64,000 nucleotides of DNA from assembly GCA_963797565.1 (NCBI GenBank), contig CAWCPM010000002.1, positions 62,001 to 126,000 on the forward strand, written 5' to 3'. Below the pieces are notes generated by a model, which worked only from the letters and a program-made list of their open reading frames with translations, searched no databases and had not been told where the DNA came from. Both the position numbers and the translations under genes were made by a program. This document shows, in pieces, positions 22,754 through 31,389 of the stretch; the stretch's first letter is position 1; every line of letters begins with the position of its first letter. This DNA is from JAICYJ01 sp963797565 (GTDB taxonomy: Bacteria; Actinomycetota; Thermoleophilia; Gaiellales; JAICJC01).

Positions 22754-24894
22754 GCGCGCGTCAGCCAGTCGACCTCGTCGCCGAACATGCGGCGCGCCTC
22801 GATCGCCATCAGCTGAGCCTCCGCCGACTCCAGGCCGGGATCGGCATCCAGGAACGCCTGCGCCTCGCGCCGCGCCTGCTGGGCCAGACGCCGGTGCCGC
22901 GACAGGCGGGCGTGCCGCAGGTCGGGGATGCCGCTCTGGCGCGCGGCCAGCAGGCTGCCCTCGCCGCGCAGCTCGAGATCGACCTCGGCCAGCTCGAACC
23001 CGTCGCTGGTGCGCACCATCGCCTGCAGCCGGGTCGCGGAGTCGTCACTCTGCGGGTCGGCCAGGAGGATGCAGAAGCTCTCGTGCCCGCCGCGGCCGAC
23101 CCGCCCGCGCAGCTGGTGCAGCTGCGCCAGCCCGAACCGGTCGGCCTCCTCGATCACCATGATCACGGCGTTGGGCACGTCCACGCCCACCTCGATCACC
23201 GTGGTCGCGACCAGCACCGACAGCTCGCCCGACCGGAACCGCTCCATCACCGAGCGCCGCTCGGCGGTCGGCATCTGGCCGTGCATCACCCCCACCGAGT
23301 AGCCGCGCAGCTCGCCTTTCTGCAGCCGTTCGGCCTCGCTCTCGGCCGCTGTCGCCTGCGCGGCCGGCGACTCGGTCACCAGCGGGCAGACCACGTAGGC
23401 CTGGCGGCCCTCGTCCAGCAGCCTGCGCATGCGGGCGAACACCTCGTCACGGCGGGCGCGTGGCACCAGCCGCGTGACCACCGGCTTTCGGCCCGGCGGC
23501 AGCTCGTCCAGCACCGACACGTCGAGGTCGCCGTACACCGTCAGCGCCAGCGTGCGCGGTATCGGGGTGGCCGTCATGTGCAGCACGTGGGGAGCATGGC
23601 CGGAGTCGCGCGCCTTGGCCTCGAGCGCGCGGCGCTGCTCCACGCCGAACCGGTGCTGCTCGTCCACCACCGCCACCTCCAGCCGGCCGAACACGACCGC
23701 GTCCTGGATCAGCGCGTGCGTGCCCACCACCACCTGCGGCTCGCCCGACTGGATCACGCCCAGGGCGGCGCGCCGCTCGCGCGCCGGCATCCCCTGTACC
23801 AGCGGCGTCACACGCACGCCCAGCGGTTCGCACAGCGCCGTGACGCCCAGCAGGTGCTGGGTGGCGAGCGTCTCGGTGGGCGCCATCATCGCTCCCTGGC
23901 CATCGCGCTCGACGGCCCGCAGCAGCGCGTGCACGGCCACCAGCGTCTTCCCCGACCCGACGTCGCCCTGCAGCAGCCGCTGCATGGGCACGCTGCGATC
24001 GAGGTCGCCGTCGATCTCGGCCATGGCCCGGTCCTGTGCCGCCGTGGGCGTGAACGGCAGCGACGCGCGGAAGCGATCGATCATCTCGCCGGGACGTCCC
24101 AGCGCACGGGCGATGGTCGTGCGCTCCAGTGCCCGGCGGTGGCTGATCAGCCCGGCCTGCAGCAGGAACAGCTCCTCGAACGCGAGCCGCTGCTCGGCCG
24201 TGCGGGCCTGATCGAGCGTGTCCGGGCGGTGCGCCGCCAGCAGCGCGTCGCGGCGCAGCGGCAGGCCGCGGCGCGAGCGCAGTCCCGAGGGCAGCGAGTC
24301 GGGGGTATCGCCGACGTGGCCCAGCTGGGCCGTGACCAGGTCGCCGATGCGACGGCTGGTCAGCTTCTCGCTGGAGTGGTAGACGGGCACCAGCCCGGAG
24401 GTGTGGGTGAGGCTCTCGTCGTCGCCCAGCAGCTCGTGCCGGCGCACGGCGATCTCGGCGCCGACCGTGCCCCGCCGCTCGCCCCGCACCGACAGCCGCA
24501 TCCCGGGCTGCAGCTGCTTGGCCAGGTAGCGCTGGTTGAACCAGACCAGCACACCGGGCCCCGACTCGTCGCGCACCCGCGCCTCGACGATCACCAGGTT
24601 GCGGCGCCGGGTGGGCCGGACGCGCACGCCCTCGACCGTCACCAGCAGCGTCGCCTCCTCGCCGATCGGCAGGTTGGCGAGCAGGCCGTGCTCGCGGAAG
24701 TCGTCGTGGCGGAACGGCACCGCCTCCAGCAGGTCGCCCACGTTCAGCACCGGGCGCGGTCGCAGCGCCGCCAGCAGGTCGCGCGTGCGCTTGTCTCCCG
24801 CGGCCGGGGCCAGCAGGTGCGACGGGCGCGGCGCCGTCTTCGGCTCCGTGAATGCCGGCTCGGCCTCGCTGCCGGCGAATGCGCGCAGGCTCAC
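22750..24894 (-). CDS. recG: ATP-dependent DNA helicase RecG
   Basis: 714 residues. N-terminal OB-fold wedge domain, then helicase core: Walker A GDVGSGKTLVAVHAL, MAPTETLATQHL, DEQHRFGVEQR, and TATPIPRTLALTVYGDLDVS; C-terminal lobe with VGVMHGQM, ATTVIEVGVDVPNA and QLRGRVGRG. It rescues stalled forks and migrates branches. Its start overlaps the degV stop (GTGA), the standard coaD-rsmD-recG-DAK2 neighbourhood of Gram-positive genomes. Confidence 0.96.
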   Translation of the reverse strand: MSLRAFAGSEAEPAFTEPKTAPRPSHLLAPAAGDKRTRDLLAALRPRPVLNVGDLLEAVPFRHDDFREHGLLANLPIGEEATLLVTVEGVRVRPTRRRNLVIVEARVRDESGPGVLVWFNQRYLAKQLQPGMRLSVRGERRGTVGAEIAVRRHELLGDDESLTHTSGLVPVYHSSEKLTSRRIGDLVTAQLGHVGDTPDSLPSGLRSRRGLPLRRDALLAAHRPDTLDQARTAEQRLAFEELFLLQAGLISHRRALERTTIARALGRPGEMIDRFRASLPFTPTAAQDRAMAEIDGDLDRSVPMQRLLQGDVGSGKTLVAVHALLRAVERDGQGAMMAPTETLATQHLLGVTALCEPLGVRVTPLVQGMPARERRAALGVIQSGEPQVVVGTHALIQDAVVFGRLEVAVVDEQHRFGVEQRRALEAKARDSGHAPHVLHMTATPIPRTLALTVYGDLDVSVLDELPPGRKPVVTRLVPRARRDEVFARMRRLLDEGRQAYVVCPLVTESPAAQATAAESEAERLQKGELRGYSVGVMHGQMPTAERRSVMERFRSGELSVLVATTVIEVGVDVPNAVIMVIEEADRFGLAQLHQLRGRVGRGGHESFCILLADPQSDDSATRLQAMVRTSDGFELAEVDLELRGEGSLLAARQSGIPDLRHARLSRHRRLAQQARREAQAFLDADPGLESAEAQLMAIEARRMFGDEVDWLTRA

Positions 24895-25817
24895 GGCTCG
24901 GACAGCACCGCCAGCCCCAGCGTGCCGGGACCGCCGTGCGTGCCGACAACGGCGCCCAGCTCACCGACGTGGTCGATCACCGCGTCCGGGACAGCCCGCC
25001 GCGCCATCTCCACCAGCTGCTCGGCCGCCTCCGGCGCCTCGGCGTGCACCACCGCCACGTGCACCGAGCCGGGGCCCGCGTGCTCGATCAGGAACCGCTC
25101 GAACTCCGCCCGCGCGCGGCGCGCGCCGCGCACCTTCCGCAGCGGCTCCACCTCGCCGTCGCGCAGCGTCAGGATCGGCCGCACGCCCAGCATGCCGCCG
25201 ACCATCGCCTGCGCGCGGCCGATCCGCCCGCCCCGCTGCAGGTACTCGAGCGTGTCCACCGAGAACACGACCTGGAGCCGCTCGCGGGCAGCCTGGAACC
25301 ATGTCACCAGCTCATTCTCAGGCAGGCCCCGGACGAGCCTGCGCTGCAGCGCCTCCGCCAGCACCAGCGTGCCCAGCGAGGCCGACCCGGTCTCGAGCAC
25401 GGTGATCCGGGTGCCACCGGGGTCGACCGCGCGGGCGGCGATCTCGGCGGTCTGGGAGCTGGCCGACAGGCGGCTCGAGACCGGCAGCACCAGCACCCGC
25501 CGGTAGCCTGCGAGCGCCTCGAAGGCCTGCTGCCAGGCGCCCGGCGACGGCGCTGCGGTGCGGGGCGGCTGTCGTGCCGCGCGCAGCCGCCGGTAGAACT
25601 CGGCGGCGTCGATGTCGACGTAGTCGTGGAAGGTCTCGTCGCCGAAGCTGACGGTCAGCGGCACCATCGACCAGTTGGCGTGGCGGCTGCCGGGATCGGC
25701 CAGGTCGGCCGTCGAATCGAGCACGATCGCGGTGGTCTCGGCCGTCAGCAGCCCGGCTCCGGGCGTGGCGCACGCGAACAGCGGATACGCCGCTGCCCCG
25801 CCCTCGACCGTGCGCAC
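24891..25817 (-). CDS. DegV family fatty-acid-binding protein (FakB-like), probably fused to FakA
   Basis: 308 codons from GTG 25817. The DegV fold starts at about residue 28 (TTAIVLDSTADLADPG), with SFGDETFHDYVDID, PSPGAWQQAFEAL, PVSSRLSASSQTAEIAA and FSVDTLEYLQRGGRIG, typical FakB features that cradle a fatty acid. The first 22 residues (VRTVEGGAAAYPLFACA) are not DegV: they match the conserved C-terminus of YloV/FakA proteins. So this frame carries the end of the kinase joined to DegV, and the kinase body is in another frame upstream. An intact form would be a FakA-FakB fusion. Confidence 0.85.
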   Translation of the reverse strand: MRTVEGGAAAYPLFACATPGAGLLTAETTAIVLDSTADLADPGSRHANWSMVPLTVSFGDETFHDYVDIDAAEFYRRLRAARQPPRTAAPSPGAWQQAFEALAGYRRVLVLPVSSRLSASSQTAEIAARAVDPGGTRITVLETGSASLGTLVLAEALQRRLVRGLPENELVTWFQAARERLQVVFSVDTLEYLQRGGRIGRAQAMVGGMLGVRPILTLRDGEVEPLRKVRGARRARAEFERFLIEHAGPGSVHVAVVHAEAPEAAEQLVEMARRAVPDAVIDHVGELGAVVGTHGGPGTLGLAVLSEP

Positions 25818-27357
25818 AGCCGGCCCGGCGCCGTCGCGCGGCGAGCTCGTCGATGGCGTCGCGCAGGCCCGCCTCGGCGGCCGTCAGGACGGTCAGCTCG
25901 GCCGCGCCCTGGGCGAGGTCGCGCAGCACCGCCGCGGCCGCCGACGCGGCGTCGTCGTGTGACGATTGCAGGCGGCCCTCGACCAGCGCCAGGTACTGCC
26001 CGGCGGTGACGGCGACCCCGTCCATCTGGGCGTCGCGGACGGCCGCCGCCACCTCACCGCAGCGAAGTGTCCCGTTCAGCTGCGCGAGGGCGACCGCGTT
26101 CTCGGCCAGCGCCCGGCCGGGGTCGAACCGCCCGGCCAGCACCAGCCCGGCCGCCGGAGACAGCGTCGGCACCACGGCGGCCGGCCGGCCGGCCAGGGCG
26201 GCTGCGTTCTCGGCCGCGAGCACCACGTTGCGGTTGTTGGGCAGCACCAGCACGCCCTCGGCCGCCGACGCCGCGATCGCATCGGCGATCTCCCCCGCGC
26301 TGGGATTGGCGGACTGCCCGCCCGCCACCAGCTCGACGGCGGATGCAGCGGCGCGATAGGCGGCGACAACGCCGTCTCCGTCGGCGACCGCCACCAGCCC
26401 GCACGCGGCCTGCGCGGCCGCCGGGCCCTCCAGCAGCCGCAGCGTGCGGTCGCGCACCTGGATCGTCATGTCTGCCACCTCGACGTCGGCCACCGCTCCG
26501 GCGCCCACGCCCAGCGAGATGGCGGCGCCGGGGTCATCGGTGTGCAGGTGCACCTTCAGGATGGGCGGCTCGCCGACCACCAGCAGCGAGTCGCCCAGCG
26601 GCTCCAGCAGCGACTCCAGCAGCTCGCGGTCGACGCCCTCGTCCTCCACCAGGAAGCTCGTGCAGTAGCGATACCGCGACGGCTGCAGGTGGATCGAGTC
26701 GAGGCTGGGCGGCGGAGCCGCGGCCAGCGCGCCGACGGCCGCCGGCATCCGGCGCTGCATGCCCGCGACGGCGCCCCGCACGTACTCGACCAGCCCGGCG
26801 GCGCCCGCGTCGACCACGCGCGCCTGGCGCAGCACCGGCAGCATCTCCTGGGTGCGCGCCACGGCGTCGTCGCCCGCCTCCAGCACCGACGCCAGCAGGT
26901 CGTCAAGGGTCGCGTCGGCAGGCTCTGCCTCGGCCCGCTCCGCCATCGCCCGGATCGCCGTCAGCATCGTCCCCTCCACCGGCTGGCGGACGGCGCCGTA
27001 GGCGGCGTCGCTGGCCGCGCGCAGCGCCCGCGCCACCGTGCCCGCGTCCACCGGCCCTTCACCCGCCCCCAGCGCCTCGGCGAAGCCGCGCACGATCTGG
27101 GACAGGATCACGCCGCTGTTGCCGCGGGCGCCCATCAGCACCGTGCGGGTGGCTGCGTGGGCGATCGTGGGGCGGTCGGCATCCGGCGGCAGCTGCTCCA
27201 GGCCCTGTGTGAGCCTCGTCACCGTGTCGGTCAGGTTGCTGCCGGTGTCGCCGTCGGGCACCGGGTAGACGTTCAGGTCGTTGATCCGCTGCCGATGCAC
27301 CTGCAGCGCTCCCTGCCCGCCCCGCGCCAGAGCCAGCGCCCGCTCGAGCGGCGTCAT
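25318..27357 (-). CDS. fakA: DAK2-domain fatty acid kinase (YloV/FakA-like), frameshifted near 25835
   Basis: From ATG 27357 the frame encodes the DAK2 kinase domain (DLNVYPVPDGDTGSNL with D35/D37, then GARGNSGVILSQI) and the YloV middle and C-terminal parts (FLVEDEGVDRELLESLLEPLGDSLLVVG, LPNNRNVVLAAENAA) up to AGLRDAIDELAA at about 25840. Beyond that the frame stays open to 25318 but makes only low-complexity arginine-rich sequence antiphase to degV. The expected YloV tail is in the degV frame, so one extra base near 25830-25842 is the simplest explanation. It phosphorylates fatty acids bound by FakB/DegV to give acyl-phosphate, the product PlsX also makes. Confidence 0.85.
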   Translation of the reverse strand: MTPLERALALARGGQGALQVHRQRINDLNVYPVPDGDTGSNLTDTVTRLTQGLEQLPPDADRPTIAHAATRTVLMGARGNSGVILSQIVRGFAEALGAGEGPVDAGTVARALRAASDAAYGAVRQPVEGTMLTAIRAMAERAEAEPADATLDDLLASVLEAGDDAVARTQEMLPVLRQARVVDAGAAGLVEYVRGAVAGMQRRMPAAVGALAAAPPPSLDSIHLQPSRYRYCTSFLVEDEGVDRELLESLLEPLGDSLLVVGEPPILKVHLHTDDPGAAISLGVGAGAVADVEVADMTIQVRDRTLRLLEGPAAAQAACGLVAVADGDGVVAAYRAAASAVELVAGGQSANPSAGEIADAIAASAAEGVLVLPNNRNVVLAAENAAALAGRPAAVVPTLSPAAGLVLAGRFDPGRALAENAVALAQLNGTLRCGEVAAAVRDAQMDGVAVTAGQYLALVEGRLQSSHDDAASAAAAVLRDLAQGAAELTVLTAAEAGLRDAIDELAARRRRAGCAHGRGRGSGVSAVRVRHARSRAADGRDHRDRARFDGRPGRSRQPPRQLVDGAADRQLRRRDLPRLRRHRRRRVLPAAARGTTAAPHRSAVAGRLAAGLRGARRLPAGAGAAGLEPPVGQLPDRRDRRPRGRPRWHPDHRARDRVGLAGHAGAGGGAAAQARPGPA

Positions 27358-27731
27358 GTTGTGCGCTTCACACCCTGAATGTGGATCTGCAGCGTGTCCA
27401 CCTCGATCCCGGTCAGCTTCTCGACCGTGTACTTCACCCGCGATCGCACGCTGGTGGCAACCTCGGCCAGGTTGAGACCGTACTCGACCACGACGTACAG
27501 GTCGATAGCCAGCCGGTCGCCCTCGCGGCGCACGCCCACCCCCTGGGTGATCCGCTCGCGCGAAAGCAGCCGCGCCACGCCCTGGCTGAGGCTGGTCGCG
27601 GCCATCCCCACGACGCCGTAGCACTCCAGCACCGTCAGCCCCACGATCTGGGCGATCACCTCGCTGGGGATGATCAGATCGCCCGCCACCTTGCCAGGCG
27701 CGGGAACGGCGGTCAGCTGTGCCCGGTGCAT
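27354..27731 (-). CDS. Asp23/Gls24 family envelope stress protein
   Basis: 125 residues from ATG 27731. The Asp23 core is GDLIIPSEVIAQIVGLTVLECYGVVGMA followed by the strand pattern VRREGDRLAIDLYVVVEYGLNLAEVA and SVRSRVKYTVEKLTGIEVDTLQIHIQGV. In Gram-positives an Asp23 gene sits directly before the DAK2 kinase and after a divergent rpmB, as here. It overlaps fakA by 4 nt. The function of this gene pair is thought to concern membrane lipid or envelope homeostasis. Confidence 0.9.
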   Translation of the reverse strand: MHRAQLTAVPAPGKVAGDLIIPSEVIAQIVGLTVLECYGVVGMAATSLSQGVARLLSRERITQGVGVRREGDRLAIDLYVVVEYGLNLAEVATSVRSRVKYTVEKLTGIEVDTLQIHIQGVKRTT

Positions 27732-27770
27732 CGTCCATATGACGTGCCGTCCCCCGGGCAGGTTGCGGGC

Positions 27771-27776
27771 TATACT
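27771..27776 (+). promoter_or_regulatory. -10 box of rpmB
   Basis: TATACT 31 nt before the rpmB GTG; the leader of about 25 nt contains the GGAAAGGA ribosome-binding site. No good -35. Confidence 0.4.
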
Positions 27777-27807
27777 GCCGCCGTTCCGTCCGGAAAGGAT
27801 TGTCTGC

Positions 27808-27999
27808 GTGTCCCGAGTCTGCGTGATCTGTGCAAAGAAGCCCGGTTTCGGCAACAACCGGAGCCACTCCATGGTCGCCACCAAGCGGCGCTTCGAGCCC
27901 AACCTGCAGCGGATCCGGATCCTGCTCGACGGTTCGCCGACCCGTGCCTACGTGTGCACGCGCTGCCTCAAGAGCGGCCGGGTCACCAAGGCCGTCTAG
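27808..27999 (+). CDS. rpmB: 50S ribosomal protein L28 (zinc-binding form)
   Basis: 63 residues from GTG 27808. CVIC (C5, C8) and CTRC (C50, C53) make the zinc site of the C+ form; PGFGNNRSHSMVATKRRFEPNLQ is the L28 core. GGAAAGGA about 10 nt upstream supports the start. Divergent from the Asp23 gene. Confidence 0.96.
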   Translation: MSRVCVICAKKPGFGNNRSHSMVATKRRFEPNLQRIRILLDGSPTRAYVCTRCLKSGRVTKAV

Positions 28000-28027
28000 C
28001 GGCAGCGCACAGGCAAGGAGGCATTCC

Positions 28028-28948
28028 GTGAAGCTCGACGGCATCCACCACGTCACGTGCATCACCGCCGACGCACCGCGCAACGTCGATTTCTACACGC
28101 GCGTGCTGGGCCTGAGGATGGTCAAGAAGACGGTCAACCAGGACGACCCCACCGTCTACCACCTCTTCTATGCGGACGAGCGCGGCAGCGCCGGCTCCGA
28201 CATCACGTTCTTCGAGTACCCGGGCGCGCGCGGAGGACGGGCCGGCCGCGGGATGGTCAGCTCGATCGTGTGGCGGGTCGGGTCGCAGCAGGCTCTGGAC
28301 TTCTGGGAGCAGCGGCTGGCAGACGACGGCGTCGCGGTCACGCGCAGCGACGACGGCCTGGGCTTCGACGATCCCGAGGGGCTGGGGCTGGAGCTGGAGC
28401 TGTTCACCGGCGCCGATGCGCCGCTGGTGGCCGAGCACCCGGACGTCCCCCACGAGCTTGCGTTGCAGGGCTTTGGCGGCGTGCGCATGTACTCCTCCGA
28501 CACCGAGCGCGGGCGGGAGCTGCTCGAGCAGACGCTCGGCTTCGAGCCAGAGGGCGACTCGCGCTGGGAGCTGCAGGGCGAGCACCGCGGCGCGTTCTAC
28601 GAGCGGCTGCCGGCTCCGGACGAGCTGGGCATCCCGGGCGCCGGGACGGTGCACCACGTGGCCTGGGCGTCGAGCATCGCCGAGCACGAGGACTGGCAGC
28701 GGAAGGTGGCGGCCGACGGCTACCACCCCACGCCGGTGATCGACCGCTTCTACTTCAAGTCGATCTACTTCCGCGAGCCGGACGGCGTGCTGTTCGAGAT
28801 CGCCACGCTGGGCCCGGGCTTCGCGACCGACGAGCCGATCGAGCACCTGGGCGAGCGCCTGTCGCTGCCGCCCGACTTCGAGCACCTCCGCGACCAGCTG
28901 GACGGCGTGCTGACGCCGCTTCCGGACGCGCGCGCCGGCCGCGTCTAG
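28028..28948 (+). CDS. VOC-fold (glyoxalase/ring-cleaving dioxygenase) family protein
   Basis: 306 residues from GTG 28028, preceded by AAGGAGG. Two vicinal-oxygen-chelate modules: LDGIHHVTCITADAPRNVDFYTRVLGL at the N-terminus and GTVHHVAWASSIAEHEDW in the second half, each with the metal-ligand histidine; YFREPDGVLFEIATLGPGF supplies the C-terminal glutamate. This resembles the MhqO/MhqA type of putative hydroquinone-linked dioxygenases. Its stop codon shares bases with the convergent ribH stop (CTAG). Confidence 0.85.
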   Translation: MKLDGIHHVTCITADAPRNVDFYTRVLGLRMVKKTVNQDDPTVYHLFYADERGSAGSDITFFEYPGARGGRAGRGMVSSIVWRVGSQQALDFWEQRLADDGVAVTRSDDGLGFDDPEGLGLELELFTGADAPLVAEHPDVPHELALQGFGGVRMYSSDTERGRELLEQTLGFEPEGDSRWELQGEHRGAFYERLPAPDELGIPGAGTVHHVAWASSIAEHEDWQRKVAADGYHPTPVIDRFYFKSIYFREPDGVLFEIATLGPGFATDEPIEHLGERLSLPPDFEHLRDQLDGVLTPLPDARAGRV

Positions 28949-29463
28949 TTCGTACGCCCGCGGGGCAGCGCGCGCAACAGCTCGGCCATCTCGACCGCGG
29001 CATCCGCCGCCTCGGAGCCCTTGTTCCCGTGCGCGCCGCCGGAACGAGCCTCGGCCTGCTCGAGCGTGTTGGCGGTGACCACGCCGAAGGCGACCGGCAC
29101 GCCGGTGGCCGCGGCCGCGTCGGTGATGCCGCGAGCGGCCTCGGCGCAGACGTAGTCGAAGTGCGGGGTCTCGCCGCGGATCACGCAGCCCAGTGCGACC
29201 ACGGCGTGGTGCCCGCCGGCCTCGGCCAGCCGCCGGCAGGCCAGCGGCAGCTCCCAGGCACCGGGCACCAGCACCACGGTGATCCGCTCGCGAACGATGC
29301 CGTGGCTCTCGAGCTCGGCCACGGCGCCGTCCAGCAGCTTCTGCACGATGTCGGCGTTGAACCGGGACGCGACGATCGCGATGTCGAGCTCGGACTGCGG
29401 CCGCCCCGCGATCCCGTTGCAGCCGTCCGGCACCACGATGGTGCCGACCCCGAACTCGCTCAC
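28945..29463 (-). CDS. ribH: 6,7-dimethyl-8-ribityllumazine synthase
   Basis: 172 residues from GTG 29463, which overlaps the ribBA stop as GTGA. Substrate-site motifs: IVASRFNADIVQKLL, VPGAWELPLAC, ALGCVIRGETPHFDYVC, PVAFGVVTANTLEQAEAR with GGAHGNKG. The first 28 residues precede the usual start of the fold. It condenses the RibA/RibD and RibB products to lumazine, the substrate of RibE. Confidence 0.95.
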   Translation of the reverse strand: MSEFGVGTIVVPDGCNGIAGRPQSELDIAIVASRFNADIVQKLLDGAVAELESHGIVRERITVVLVPGAWELPLACRRLAEAGGHHAVVALGCVIRGETPHFDYVCAEAARGITDAAAATGVPVAFGVVTANTLEQAEARSGGAHGNKGSEAADAAVEMAELLRALPRGRTN

Positions 29464-30773
29464 GGTCCGAACGGCCCTTCCGTGAACGGGGAGGGCACGC
29501 CCTCGGAGGTGTCGAGCTGGCGGCCCTGGTGGGTGATCGTGTGGCCCATCCGCTCGACCTTCGTGCGCAGGTACTCGGCGTTCACCGGGTTGGGCTCGGC
29601 CACGATCGGGACCTGCTCGGTCACCGTCAGGCCGTAGCCCTCGAGGCCCACGATCTTCTTCGGGTTGTTGGTCATCACCCGGATGCTGGTCAGGCCCAGG
29701 TCGGCCAGGATCTGGGCGCCCATGCCGTAGTCGCGCGAGTCGACCGGCAGGCCGAGCGCGATGTTGGCGTCGACCGTGTCCAGCCCCTGCTCCTGGAGCT
29801 CGTACGCCCGCAGCTTGTTGAGCAGGCCGATGCCGCGGCCCTCCTGGGCCAGGTACAGCAGCACCCCCCGCCCCTCCAGGGCGATCTGCGACAGGGCCCG
29901 CTCCAGCTGCTCGCCGCAGTCGCAGCGCAGCGAGTGGAACACGTCGCCGGTGACGCACTCGGAGTGGACGCGCACCAGCACGTCCGGGGTGTCGCGGACG
30001 TCGCCCATCACCAGCGCCACATGCTGCTGGCCGTCGATCATCGAGCGGTAGCCGTGCGACACGAAGTCGCCGTAGCGGGTCGGCATCTGGGCGCTCGCGA
30101 TCCGCTCGACCAGCTTCTCGCGGCGATGGCGGTAGGCGATCAGGTCGGCGACCGTGATCATCTTCAGCCCGTGCTGCTCGCAGTAGGGGATCAGGTCGGG
30201 CAGCCGCGCCATCGACCCGTCCTCGTTCATCACCTCGCAGATCACGCCGGCCGGCGAGAACCCCGCCAGCCTGGCGAGATCGACGGAGGCCTCGGTCTGG
30301 CCGGTGCGCTCCAGCACGCCGTAGGGCTGCGCGCGCAGCGGGAACACGTGCCCCGGCTGGACGAGGTCGTCCGGCCGCGACGCCGGATCGACCGCGACCT
30401 GGATCGTGTGGGCGCGGTCGGCCGCCGAGATGCCGGTGGACACGCCCGACTTGGCCTCGATCGAGACGGTGAAGGCGGTGCCGAACTGGGTGCGGTTGCG
30501 CTCGGTCATCATCGGCAGGCCCAGCTCGTCGCAGCGCTCGGCTGTCAGCGCCAGACAGATCAGCCCACGGGCGTGGCGGGCCATGAAGTTGACGGCGTCG
30601 GCCGTGATGCAGTCGGCAGCCATCACCAGGTCGCCCTCGTTCTCGCGGTCGGGCGAGTCGACGACCACGATCATGCGGCCGGCGCGCATCTCGTCCAGGG
30701 CCTCCTCGACCGTCGCGAACGGCGAGTCCACGAGGTCGGGGTAGAGCCTGTGGTAGGTCTCATCCACGGTCAT
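29460..30773 (-). CDS. ribBA: bifunctional DHBP synthase / GTP cyclohydrolase II
   Basis: 437 residues from ATG 30773. N-terminal RibB: GRMIVVVDSPDRENEGDLVMAAD, GLICLALT, RAHTIQVAVD and AGVICEVMNEDG. C-terminal RibA: VHSECVTGDVFHSLRCDCGEQL carries the zinc cysteines, then YLAQEGRGIGL and RDYGMGAQIL. It supplies both precursors for riboflavin. TACGCT lies 7 nt before the ATG in the 13-nt gap after ribE, so an internal leaderless start is possible. Confidence 0.95.
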   Translation of the reverse strand: MTVDETYHRLYPDLVDSPFATVEEALDEMRAGRMIVVVDSPDRENEGDLVMAADCITADAVNFMARHARGLICLALTAERCDELGLPMMTERNRTQFGTAFTVSIEAKSGVSTGISAADRAHTIQVAVDPASRPDDLVQPGHVFPLRAQPYGVLERTGQTEASVDLARLAGFSPAGVICEVMNEDGSMARLPDLIPYCEQHGLKMITVADLIAYRHRREKLVERIASAQMPTRYGDFVSHGYRSMIDGQQHVALVMGDVRDTPDVLVRVHSECVTGDVFHSLRCDCGEQLERALSQIALEGRGVLLYLAQEGRGIGLLNKLRAYELQEQGLDTVDANIALGLPVDSRDYGMGAQILADLGLTSIRVMTNNPKKIVGLEGYGLTVTEQVPIVAEPNPVNAEYLRTKVERMGHTITHQGRQLDTSEGVPSPFTEGPFGP

Positions 30774-30786
30774 CGCCGTCAGCGTA

Positions 30787-31377
30787 TCACCCGGTTTGTG
30801 ACGCTCGGCCGGCCTGCATCCGTTCAACGTACTTGCCGAACAGGTCGGCTTCCAGGTTGATCTGGTCGCCCGGGGACAGGCGGCCCAGGTTGGTGACCGC
30901 GAGCGTATGCGGAATCACCGACACCGAGAAGCTCTCGTCGTCGAATGCGGTCACCGTCAGAGCGACGCCGTTGACCGCGATCGAGCCCTTCTCGATCACG
31001 TAGCGCAGCACCTGCTCGGGCGCCGCAAAGGTCATGTTGACCGCGTCCGCCTCAGCGGCGATGTCACGCAGCGATCCGACCGCGTCGACGTGCCCCTGCA
31101 CGAGGTGGCCGCCCATGCGGTCGCCGGCGCGGAGGGCGGGCTCGAGGTTGACCTCGTCGCCCGGCTGCAGGCGCCCCAGGTTGGTGCGCCGCAGCGTCTC
31201 GGGCACGGCGTCGAACGAGAGCACGACACCGTCGATCCCGGTGACCGTCAGGCAGCAGCCGTCCACGGCCACCGAGTCGCCGATCGCGGCGTCGGCGGCG
31301 ACGCCGGGCGCGCGCAGCCGCAGCCGGGGTGGCGGCTCCGCCACCACGCCCTGCTCGATCACGATCCCGGTGAACAT
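30787..31377 (-). CDS. ribE: riboflavin synthase
   Basis: 196 residues, two lumazine-binding repeats: MFTGIVIEQG with VDGCCLTVTGID (repeat 1) and GGHLVQGHVDAVG, GSIAVNGVALTV (repeat 2), ending NLEADLFGKYVERM. It dismutates two lumazines to riboflavin. GAGGAGGGG stands about 5 nt before the ATG, so this gene is Shine-Dalgarno led. Lies 12 nt after ribD. Confidence 0.95.
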   Translation of the reverse strand: MFTGIVIEQGVVAEPPPRLRLRAPGVAADAAIGDSVAVDGCCLTVTGIDGVVLSFDAVPETLRRTNLGRLQPGDEVNLEPALRAGDRMGGHLVQGHVDAVGSLRDIAAEADAVNMTFAAPEQVLRYVIEKGSIAVNGVALTVTAFDDESFSVSVIPHTLAVTNLGRLSPGDQINLEADLFGKYVERMQAGRASQTG

Positions 31378-31389
31378 CGCCGCCCCTCC

